DNA from: an uncultured Actinomycetes bacterium
Lineage (GTDB): Bacteria > Actinomycetota > Thermoleophilia > Gaiellales > Gaiellaceae
Length of the DNA: 40,650 nt
Assembly: GCA_903915545.1 (NCBI GenBank)
Contig: CAIWTI010000199.1
Location: 1 to 40,650 of the forward strand
Direction of reading: 5' to 3'
A program made the translations under genes and the position numbers. A model generated the notes under the pieces. It saw nothing but the letters and a program-made list of their open reading frames with translations. It searched no databases and was not told the origin of the DNA. Of the stretch, positions 26,248 through 33,922 are shown piece after piece (position 1 is the first letter of the stretch; the number at the start of each line of letters is the position of its first letter).

Positions 26248-27228
26248 GTGCGGCGAGCTCTTCTGATTGCTGGGCTTGCGGCGCTTGTTGGCGCTCCATC
26301 GGCGCTCGCCCACGGGCGGACACCGACTGTCGCGCTCGACTATCGCCTCACGCTTGACGCGCCAACCGCGCTTCTGCACGGCGTGCACCTCCGCATCCTC
26401 GACGGCGATCGGTCGCTCCAGGTGTCGGCCGACAGCGGCGTCGTCGTTCTCGTGCGCGGCGTGCTGCGGGAGCCGCTGCTGCGGATCGACAGCGGCGGGG
26501 TGTGGGTCAACGCCTCGTCGCCGACAGCGACTGCCGACAAAGTGATCGCGCCTGGGCGAACCGGGTGGGTACATCTCTCGGGCGGGCGTACCGTTGCGTG
26601 GCACGAGCATCGCTTGCAGCCACCGCCTGTGCGTGTTGCAGGGCCTGCTGGTCGGTTCGCGATTCCTGTCGAGGTCGATGGCCACGCAGCAACCGTCGCA
26701 GGAAGCTTCGTCCGGGTCGCCCGTCCCGCGACGTTTGTGTGGCTCGGTGGGGCGATCGTCGCCGCGGGAGCGTTGCTGGGAATCGCGGCATTCAGGCGGA
26801 GGGCGCGCGATCTACTCACCGTGGCGCTTGGAACGGTTGGCGGAGCTGCCGCCCTGATCGCTGTGACGACGTTCGCTGCTCGGGATGCGCCCACCGGTGG
26901 TGTGGGGTGGTTGCAGATCGGTTCCGGTGGGGTGATCGGCGTCGTACTCGCTGTGATCCTCGTGCGGTCAGCGGGCCGTCGCCGTGTTCACGTCGCGGGC
27001 GTCATTGGTGCCATCGCTGTCGCTGCGTCCCTCGGTTCGCTTCCCGTCTTCTGGCACGGGGCCGTGATCTCGGCGCTCCCCGGTGTCGCCGCCCGATCCG
27101 CGTGTGCCGTTGCGATCGTCGGTGGACTCGTTGCGGCGCTCTTGAGCTTCTCGCCCGACGAAGCCGTGTCAGCGACGCCAACACGCCGTCCGGCGAAGGG
27201 GCCTCGTCCGAAAGGTGCCCGCGCATGA
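26248..27228 (+). CDS. Secreted/membrane-anchored protein with predicted mature N-terminal His
   Basis: VRRALLIAGLAALVGAPSALA|HGRTPTVALDYRLTLDA...HLSGGRTVAWHEHRLQPPP plus several C-terminal TM segments; GTG start. Confidence 0.65.
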   Translation: MRRALLIAGLAALVGAPSALAHGRTPTVALDYRLTLDAPTALLHGVHLRILDGDRSLQVSADSGVVVLVRGVLREPLLRIDSGGVWVNASSPTATADKVIAPGRTGWVHLSGGRTVAWHEHRLQPPPVRVAGPAGRFAIPVEVDGHAATVAGSFVRVARPATFVWLGGAIVAAGALLGIAAFRRRARDLLTVALGTVGGAAALIAVTTFAARDAPTGGVGWLQIGSGGVIGVVLAVILVRSAGRRRVHVAGVIGAIAVAASLGSLPVFWHGAVISALPGVAARSACAVAIVGGLVAALLSFSPDEAVSATPTRRPAKGPRPKGARA

Positions 27229-27716
27229 TCGCGGTCCTGGCAGCGGCGGCTCTTGGCGGCGACCCGTCGGTGGTGGCGATTCCGATCGGCCCTGGGGCGC
27301 GCTTTCGTCCCGTCGCGAAAGCTGCGGCGGCCCCGACGCTCACGTGCGGTGGAGGCAAGCCCCTCTTCCGCGTGCACCTGGAGCTGTTTGCGAAGGGCAA
27401 GGTGATCGTCGTGCCTGCGGGAATCGGTCGTGGCAACGCAGACTGCGTCCCACTCACAAGGACGACGACTCCCGGCGGCATCGTTGAGGTCTCGCGCCGT
27501 GGCGTCACGCTGGGCGATCTCTTTCGCGTTTGGGGCGAGACGCTGTCACCCCGCCGCCTGCTCAGCTTCTCGGGAGCTGTTCGCGTCTACGTCGCCGGGC
27601 GTCTGCTCACCCGTGATCCACGCGACGTCGTCCTTACGCCGAACGCCGAGATCGTTGTCGAGACCGGCCCTGTGATTCCGCCTCACCGCTTCTTCCTCTT
27701 CCCGAAAGGATCGTGA
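27225..27716 (+). CDS. Hypothetical extracytoplasmic protein
   Basis: FRVHLELFAKGKVIVVPAGIGRGNADCVPL..IVEVSRRGVTLGDLFRVWGETLS..VRVYVAGRLLTRDPRDVVL; ATGA overlap with upstream gene. Confidence 0.6.
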   Translation: MIAVLAAAALGGDPSVVAIPIGPGARFRPVAKAAAAPTLTCGGGKPLFRVHLELFAKGKVIVVPAGIGRGNADCVPLTRTTTPGGIVEVSRRGVTLGDLFRVWGETLSPRRLLSFSGAVRVYVAGRLLTRDPRDVVLTPNAEIVVETGPVIPPHRFFLFPKGS

Positions 27717-28573
27717 TGCACCGCCGCACCCTCCTTCTGCTCGGCTCCGTATTGCTCGCAGCGACGGTACTCACGGGCTGCGGCGGATCGTCTTCGCCCT
27801 CATTCCCGACGATCGGAGCCGCAAAGACGTACGAGGTCGCCGACTTCACCCCCACCGTGATTCCGACGGCCGGGAAGCCGACGACAGTCTCCTTTGGCAT
27901 CCAGCAGCCCGACGGAACGTTGATGACGAAATTCAAGAAGGGACCGGGGCCTCATACCGGCGTCCATCTGATCTTCGTGCGATCAGACCTCGGCTACCTC
28001 ATTCACCTACACCCACCCGTTGGTGCAGACGGGAAGCTTTCCATCCCCGTCACGTTCCCGGCACCTGGGAAGTACCGGGTCGTCATCGACGTCTACCCCG
28101 CCGACGCGACGATCCAACCGAACTTCCAGCTCTTCCGAACGATCACCGTTCGTGGGGCGTATTCGCCCATGGCGCTGCCAGCTCCCGGCGGCACGGTCAC
28201 CGTCTCGGGCTACCGCTTCGCGATGTCGATCACCGGCAACCTCAAGGCGATCCAGGCGGGCTACCTGAAGATCACGGTTACCGCACCCGACGGCAAGCCC
28301 GCCGCGATCCAGCCGTGGCTTGGCGCGCTCGCACACGCGATCTTCTTCCGCAAAGGCTCGCTCGACTACTTCCACACGCACGTCTGCGCGCCGGGTGCCC
28401 AAGGGTGCACGTCGATCCTCGGCGGAGCCAACGTCACGGGCAAGCAGACAACGCCGGGGGTGCTTGACGTCGGTGTGCTCGTTCCAGCCGGCGGAACTTG
28501 GCGGCTCTTCCTGCAATGCCAGATCAACGGTCGTGTGTTGACCGTCCCCTTCACCATCCCCGTCGCCTCCTGA
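27716..28573 (+). CDS. Lipoprotein with two His-rich repeats, putative metal-binding
   Basis: Lipobox LTGC; repeat motifs HTGVHLIFVRSDLGYLIHLHP and LAHAIFFRKGSLDYFHTHVC. Confidence 0.7.
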   Translation: MHRRTLLLLGSVLLAATVLTGCGGSSSPSFPTIGAAKTYEVADFTPTVIPTAGKPTTVSFGIQQPDGTLMTKFKKGPGPHTGVHLIFVRSDLGYLIHLHPPVGADGKLSIPVTFPAPGKYRVVIDVYPADATIQPNFQLFRTITVRGAYSPMALPAPGGTVTVSGYRFAMSITGNLKAIQAGYLKITVTAPDGKPAAIQPWLGALAHAIFFRKGSLDYFHTHVCAPGAQGCTSILGGANVTGKQTTPGVLDVGVLVPAGGTWRLFLQCQINGRVLTVPFTIPVAS

Positions 28574-28587
28574 AAGGAGTCTGTTCG

Positions 28588-29175
28588 ATGAGAGCAATGC
28601 CACGTGTGTCTGTCGTCGCCGCTGTTGCTGCTACCGCGTTGATCGCTGTCGCAGCCGCCTCTGCACACGCCGTGCTGAGCCCCGTCACGGCTCAAGCGAA
28701 GGTGCTTGAGTACTTCACGCTTGCCGTGCCGACCGAGAAGGACGGCGCGACGACGACGAAGATCGTTCTCACGGTGCCGAGCGGCTTCGCGATCGACTCG
28801 TTCCAACCCGCCCCGGGTTGGAAGCGCGACGTGCAAGCGACGGGTTCGGGTGAAGAGGCGATCGTCCAGAAGGTGACGTGGACGGGTGGTGCCGTGCCGA
28901 CCGCCGAGGATTCGGTGTTCGGCTTCCTTGCCTCAACCGACAGCACCGGCGCGTACACGTTCCAGGTTGAGCAGACGTACTCCGATGGCACGGTGGTCGA
29001 CTGGAACGGTGCCGAGAGCTCGGACACGCCAGCGCCGGTCGTCACAGCCGTTGCCTCGCTCGGCGGGGGTAGCTCAAGCAAGACGCTTGAGTACATCGCG
29101 ATCGCGCTCGGTGCGCTTGGCCTCGTGGCTGGCGGCGCAGCGCTCGCCTCCCGTGGAGGGCGCTCGCTCGCATGA
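28588..29175 (+). CDS. YcnI-domain (DUF1775) copper-associated protein
   Basis: Signal peptide ending ASA|HAVLSPVTA; YFTLAVPTEKDGATTTKIVLTVPSGF..PAPGWKRDV; C-terminal TM. Confidence 0.85.
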   Translation: MRAMPRVSVVAAVAATALIAVAAASAHAVLSPVTAQAKVLEYFTLAVPTEKDGATTTKIVLTVPSGFAIDSFQPAPGWKRDVQATGSGEEAIVQKVTWTGGAVPTAEDSVFGFLASTDSTGAYTFQVEQTYSDGTVVDWNGAESSDTPAPVVTAVASLGGGSSSKTLEYIAIALGALGLVAGGAALASRGGRSLA

Positions 29176-30887
29176 TCCGCCGCGGCCGCATCGTGGCGTG
29201 GTTGGCCGCTGCTGCGGTTGCCTTGGCCTGCCCGCTGGCGGCATCTGCGCACGCGTACCTCGTGCGTACGGTGCCGTCAGCGAGCGGCCTCGTTGACGTT
29301 GCGCCAACGTCGGTGCAGCTCACCTACGACGAGGTCGTCGAGCCGCGCTTCGCGATCGTCTCGGTGACGGACGCGCAGGGGACGCAGGAGGTTTCCGGAA
29401 AGCCGACGCGTTCTTCGACTGACCCGCGAACGATCGTCGTGCCGATCAAGCATGTCAGCGAAGGCTGGTACTTGGTCTACTGGCGCGCAATCTCAGCAGA
29501 TGGACATCCCGTACGAGGTGCGTTCACGTTCGCCGTGGGGCCAAATCCCGGGCCAGCACCACAGTTCGCCGTGCCCTCTGTTTCCGAGTCGGTAGCGACA
29601 CCCGGGCTCGTCGGATTTCGCTTCGTCGTGTTTCTTGCGATCCTGCTCTCGCTCGGGCTGCTCGCATTCCGACTTGCTCTCGTTCGCTCAGTCGTCGATC
29701 GCATCCCCGAGCTTCCCCTGCGGCGATTCGCGATTGCCTTCTGGGTTGTGACAGCGGTGGCGCTTATTGCGACACCGCTCTATGTCGACGTCGCGACTGC
29801 ACGCTTCGCGTTGCGTTCGCCCTTTGATCTGGGGGCTGTGCTCCCACTTGTCCACGCGTCGGCCTTCGGCCGATCCTTCCTCGACCTCGAGCTCTGCATG
29901 GCGCTATTTGCGGTCGCTGCTGCGGCCGCGCTCTGGGTTGATCGGGCTGGACGCGGTGGACGAACGATCGCCGAGCTGCTCGCAACGGCTGGCGTTGTGC
30001 TTGCCGCGGCGGCGGTTCTCTTCGTGCCTGGCGCAGCCGGCCATGCGGCGCAGACGGCGCCCCGCGGTGTCGCGGTCGCGCTGGACTGGATCCATCTGGC
30101 GACGGCGGCGCTTTGGCTGGGAGGGCTCATCGGCCTATTGCTGCTCTGGTCGACGCTCACGAGCGAGCGTCGACGCGAAGGGTTGGTGATTGTCGTGCCG
30201 CGCTTCTCCGTCATGGCTCTGATTTCGGTCACGCTGCTGCTCGCGACGGGCGTTTGGTCCTCGATCCTCCATCTCCCAACGCTGTGGGCGCTCTGGCAGA
30301 CGTCGTACGGTCAGACGATCATCGTCAAGTCGGCGCTCCTTGCCATCGCGGTGATGGCGGCTGCGTTCAACCTTCTTCGCGTACGGCCGCGCCTTGCGTC
30401 ACGCCCGGTGGGTCGCGAAGTGCATCTGCTGCGCCAGCTCGTCGGTGGAGAGGTGGTGGCGGTTGTCGGCGCAGTTCTCGGGGCGGCCGTCCTGACGAGC
30501 CTCGCACCTCCCGCCAAGGCGTTGGCGCTCGAATCAAAGGCACTCGCGCGCGTCGGCCCCGGCGCGATCGCGAGCACCGTGAAGGTGCACGGATACACCC
30601 TGCGCCTCGTTGTTGGGCCTAACCGTGCAGCGGTGCCGAACGACTTCTCGGTGCTCCTGTCACGCAACGGCGCGCCCGTACGTGGCGCGGAGGTCAAGCT
30701 TGCATTTGACATGCTCGACATGGAGATGGGTCAGCAGCAATACGTCCTTGCCGAAACCTCCGCCGGGACATATACCCGCGCGGCTCCGGCGCTCGTGATG
30801 GTCGGTCACTGGGGTCTCGACTTCACCATCACGCCCAAGAACGGGACACCGTTCGAGGCATTCATCGTCGACCGGGCAGGCGGCTGA
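29172..30887 (+). CDS. CopC-CopD fusion with C-terminal YtkA/FixH-like domain
   Basis: CopC: HAYLVRTVPSASGLVDVAPTSVQLTYDEVVEP..YLVYWRAISADGHPVRGAFTFAV; multi-TM CopD; C-terminal VHGYTLRLVVGPNRAAVPNDFSVLLSRNGAPV..LDMEMGQQQY. Confidence 0.9.
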   Translation: MIRRGRIVAWLAAAAVALACPLAASAHAYLVRTVPSASGLVDVAPTSVQLTYDEVVEPRFAIVSVTDAQGTQEVSGKPTRSSTDPRTIVVPIKHVSEGWYLVYWRAISADGHPVRGAFTFAVGPNPGPAPQFAVPSVSESVATPGLVGFRFVVFLAILLSLGLLAFRLALVRSVVDRIPELPLRRFAIAFWVVTAVALIATPLYVDVATARFALRSPFDLGAVLPLVHASAFGRSFLDLELCMALFAVAAAAALWVDRAGRGGRTIAELLATAGVVLAAAAVLFVPGAAGHAAQTAPRGVAVALDWIHLATAALWLGGLIGLLLLWSTLTSERRREGLVIVVPRFSVMALISVTLLLATGVWSSILHLPTLWALWQTSYGQTIIVKSALLAIAVMAAAFNLLRVRPRLASRPVGREVHLLRQLVGGEVVAVVGAVLGAAVLTSLAPPAKALALESKALARVGPGAIASTVKVHGYTLRLVVGPNRAAVPNDFSVLLSRNGAPVRGAEVKLAFDMLDMEMGQQQYVLAETSAGTYTRAAPALVMVGHWGLDFTITPKNGTPFEAFIVDRAGG

Positions 30888-30994
30888 TGAGCGGCCGCGT
30901 CGGACTGATGCTGGCCGCCGGTATCGTCGCGCTTGCCGCGGGGTCGGGTGCGCTCATCGTCGCCGTGTCACTGCTTCGGAGTGCAATTGGCTAG
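30887..30994 (+). CDS. 35-aa single-TM small ORF
   Basis: Not in ORF track. Reads MSGRVGLMLAAGIVALAAGSGALIVAVSLLRSAIG*; ATG overlaps the copCD stop (TGATG) and the 3' end overlaps the next gene's start. Confidence 0.5.
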   Translation: MSGRVGLMLAAGIVALAAGSGALIVAVSLLRSAIG

Positions 30995-31631
30995 ACGTCT
31001 CCTCACATCCCTCGCTCTCCTCGTGACTGTCACGGCGTGCTGTCTCGCCGTTCCTGGGGTTGCGCGCTCGGATGGCGATCCGGCGAGCGACTACCTGCTC
31101 GGCTCCGATGTCTTCTTGCCGTTTGACCTGAAGATCGACAAGGCCGACACCGACACGCTGAAGGGACTCGTCGCGAGCGCTGCGAAGCAGGGCCTTCAGA
31201 TCAAGGTGGCGGTGATCGGCACGCGCTACGACCTCGGTGCCGTGCCAAGCCTGTTCGGCAAGCCCCAGACCTACGCGCACTTCCTCGCCCAGGAGCTCTT
31301 CTACTACATGAAGCGCGAGTTGATCGTCGTGATGCCAAGCGGGTTTGGCCTCTACTCGGTGAAGGGCGTTCCACCCGCAGATCACGCCGCGATCGCAGCA
31401 CTCGCGCCCCCAGCAGCTGCCGATGGAGCGTCGCTCGTGCAGGCTGCCTCGACGGCCGTTCGTTCGCTCGCGGCCGCCCATGGCTTGGAACTCTCGGCGT
31501 CAGGTGCATCCCCGGCCAGCTCGCACACGATGCGTGATCGCCTCGTGATCACGGGTGGAGCGTTGTTGATCGTTGCGCTTGGCTTCGCAGGGTTCGTGGT
31601 GCGTCGGCGACTACGGGGAGGCGCCGAATGA
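30981..31631 (+). CDS. TPM-domain-like membrane-anchored protein
   Basis: Signal-like N-terminus; DLKIDKADTDTLKGLVASAAKQGLQIKVAVIGTRYDLGAVPSLFGKPQTYAHFLAQEL..RELIVVMPSGFGLYS; C-terminal TM. Confidence 0.6.
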   Translation: MQLARRLLTSLALLVTVTACCLAVPGVARSDGDPASDYLLGSDVFLPFDLKIDKADTDTLKGLVASAAKQGLQIKVAVIGTRYDLGAVPSLFGKPQTYAHFLAQELFYYMKRELIVVMPSGFGLYSVKGVPPADHAAIAALAPPAAADGASLVQAASTAVRSLAAAHGLELSASGASPASSHTMRDRLVITGGALLIVALGFAGFVVRRRLRGGAE

Positions 31632-32212
31632 GGTCGCTTGGGCGCGTCATCCTGCTTGTGGCGTTCGCTCTCAGTCTGGCGGGCTGTGGGAGCAAGCCCA
31701 AGCCGTCGTTCGAAGGCACCGCGCTGGACCCGGCGCCAGCAGCCCCGAACTTCTCGCTCCACGACGATCACGGCAACCCGGTGACGATGGCGGCCAATCT
31801 CGGCCACCCCGTAGTCGTCGCATTCCTCTATACGAAGTGCCCTGACGTCTGCCCGGTGATCGCCCAGAATCTGAACCAGGCGCTCAAGCAGACAGCAGCG
31901 AAGACCGCCGACCTTCGGGTGATCGGTATCTCCGTCGACCCCAAGAACGACACCCCTGCTGCAGTGCGTCAGTACGTGTCGGTGCACCGACTGGTTTCAC
32001 GCTTTACGTACGCGATCGGCAGCCGCGCCGAACTCCTGCTGGTCTGGAAGGGCTACCACGTAGCCGTCACACCTGGGGCCTCTGGCACCGTCACGCACTC
32101 GGCGTTCGAGATGCTGATTGACGCCAAAGGGAACGAGCGCGCCGTCTACGGATCCGACGTGACGGCCGCACAGGTGCTCCATGACCTCTCCGAGCTCTCG
32201 AAAGGAGCCTGA
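31628..32212 (+). CDS. Sco1/SenC family copper chaperone lipoprotein
   Basis: Lipobox LAGC; VVVAFLYTKCPDVCPVIAQNLNQAL (CxxxC), RVIGISVDPKNDTPAAVRQYV. Confidence 0.92.
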   Translation: MRSLGRVILLVAFALSLAGCGSKPKPSFEGTALDPAPAAPNFSLHDDHGNPVTMAANLGHPVVVAFLYTKCPDVCPVIAQNLNQALKQTAAKTADLRVIGISVDPKNDTPAAVRQYVSVHRLVSRFTYAIGSRAELLLVWKGYHVAVTPGASGTVTHSAFEMLIDAKGNERAVYGSDVTAAQVLHDLSELSKGA

Positions 32213-32214
32213 GC

Positions 32215-32961
32215 ATGACACCCCCATCGTCACGCGCGGCTGACATGAAGAAGAAGGTCCTCGTCGTCACACTCGCTGGCGCGATTGCGGTTGTCGTAAT
32301 CGTCGGCGTGATCATTGCGACGCAGGGTTCAACGTCGGCCCCCAAGGCCGTCGGCACGTTGGGATCCGATGCAAACGCCCCCGCGTCACTCGTGAGCGCT
32401 GCGCAGGCCGTCGGTTTTGCGCCGATCGTCGAGCCGGGCGTCGGGCAGGCCGAAGATAAGCCTGCGTCCGCTGGTCAGCCGCCGTCGGCGACGACGTTGC
32501 TTCCGGTCGGCGCAACAGCGCCTGCGTTCGATCTGAAGACGCCACTTGGCGACTCCGTGAGTCTCGCGTCGTTCAAGGGCAAAGCTGTGCTCGTCGAGTT
32601 CTTTGCGACCTGGTGCCCGCACTGCGATGCCAACGCTCCGTACCTCGAAGCGCTTTACACGTCGCTACCCAAGTCGAAGGTTGCGTTCGTCGCAATCAAC
32701 GCCGACGGCGAAACGGCTCCAAGCGTCTACGCCTACCACGTCTACTACGGGATGACCTATCCGGCGGTGCTCGATCCGAGCTCGAAGCCTGGCGACTTCC
32801 ACAACCCTGGTGCGGCCGGTCCGGTTACGACCGCGTACGGGATCGAGTACTTCCCGACCTTCTACATCGTTGATGCGAAGGGCAAGGTCGCCTGGCGCGG
32901 TGACGGGGAGCAGCCGGACGCCCTCCTCAAGCAAGAGCTCTTGAAGGCGGCCGGTGCCTGA
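32215..32961 (+). CDS. TlpA-like membrane-anchored thiol-disulfide oxidoreductase
   Basis: Signal anchor then VLVEFFATWCPHCDANAPYLEALY and GIEYFPTFYIVDAKGKVAWRGDG. Confidence 0.92.
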   Translation: MTPPSSRAADMKKKVLVVTLAGAIAVVVIVGVIIATQGSTSAPKAVGTLGSDANAPASLVSAAQAVGFAPIVEPGVGQAEDKPASAGQPPSATTLLPVGATAPAFDLKTPLGDSVSLASFKGKAVLVEFFATWCPHCDANAPYLEALYTSLPKSKVAFVAINADGETAPSVYAYHVYYGMTYPAVLDPSSKPGDFHNPGAAGPVTTAYGIEYFPTFYIVDAKGKVAWRGDGEQPDALLKQELLKAAGA

Positions 32962-33448
32962 GCGCCTTCGCCCGCACGTTGGCTTTGCGATCCGCATGGT
33001 CGCGGCCGCCGTCTGGCTGACCGCCGGAATCGCGAAGCTCGCTGATCTCGCTCTCTTCAAGGAGCAGGTCGGAAAGTACGACCTGCTCCCGCACGTCCTC
33101 GTCGCGCCGTTCGCGTACGGGTTGCCGTTTCTTGAGACCGGTGTCGGTCTGTACCTCCTCGTCGGCCTTCTCGTTCGCGGCACCGCCTGGGTGTCGACCG
33201 GGTTGATGGTGATCTTCCTGATCGCGCAGGGGCAGGCGTGGGCCCGAGGACTGCGTCTCGACTGCGGCTGCTTCGGGTCGCTTGCACCCGAGCAGGGTTC
33301 GCACGTGGGGATCTGGACGATGTTGCGCGACATTGCGCTTGGGGTTCCCGGGGCTCCGCTGATCGTTGCTCCCGCTCGTCAGTGGTCGCTTGACGCACGA
33401 CTCTTCAACCTGCCTGACTGGTGGTCGCGGGGTCGGCACGCCGAGTGA
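32954..33448 (+). CDS. MauE/DoxX-like membrane redox protein
   Basis: FAIRMVAAAVWLTAGIAKLADLALFKEQV...RLDCGCFGSL; overlaps tlpA end. Confidence 0.8.
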   Translation: MPERLRPHVGFAIRMVAAAVWLTAGIAKLADLALFKEQVGKYDLLPHVLVAPFAYGLPFLETGVGLYLLVGLLVRGTAWVSTGLMVIFLIAQGQAWARGLRLDCGCFGSLAPEQGSHVGIWTMLRDIALGVPGAPLIVAPARQWSLDARLFNLPDWWSRGRHAE

Positions 33449-33885
33449 GCGTCTTTCGCCCGTACGCCGTCATTGACGGCCCACGCGGGCAGCGGTGGGA
33501 GATCTACGTGTCGCGGATGCCGCCACCGCAGTGGCGTCGACCCGCACGGATCGAACGCGAACGCTACGGGCGATTCGCGACGCTTGTAGGTCTTCCGCGG
33601 GCAATCCTCAACCGTCTTCTGTGGCCGCTCTTCGCATTGCCGCTTGCTGCTCTGGCGGGCATGCGCTCGCCAACCGTGAGGGTCGAAGCGATGACGCACC
33701 TGCCTCAGCGCGAGATCTTCCTATGGACGACAACGCGTGGTCGCGAGCGCTACGTCGCCGACGAGATTGCCGCAGGACTCGCCGTTGGCGCGATTGCTGA
33801 GCCTGCTGGTGCCCGGTACCACGGAACGGCCGAGTCGAGGGGCCTGATCCGGGCGCCGGACGGCCCGCCCGATCCCCGAGCCTGA
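33445..33885 (+). CDS. Hypothetical protein
   Basis: VSVFRPYAVIDGPRGQRWEIYVSRMPPPQWRR...; GTGA overlap with mauE-like gene. Confidence 0.55.
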   Translation: MSVFRPYAVIDGPRGQRWEIYVSRMPPPQWRRPARIERERYGRFATLVGLPRAILNRLLWPLFALPLAALAGMRSPTVRVEAMTHLPQREIFLWTTTRGRERYVADEIAAGLAVGAIAEPAGARYHGTAESRGLIRAPDGPPDPRA

Positions 33886-33922
33886 TCGCGCTAGGCCAAG
33901 TCGGCGCGGTACCGTAGAACGG

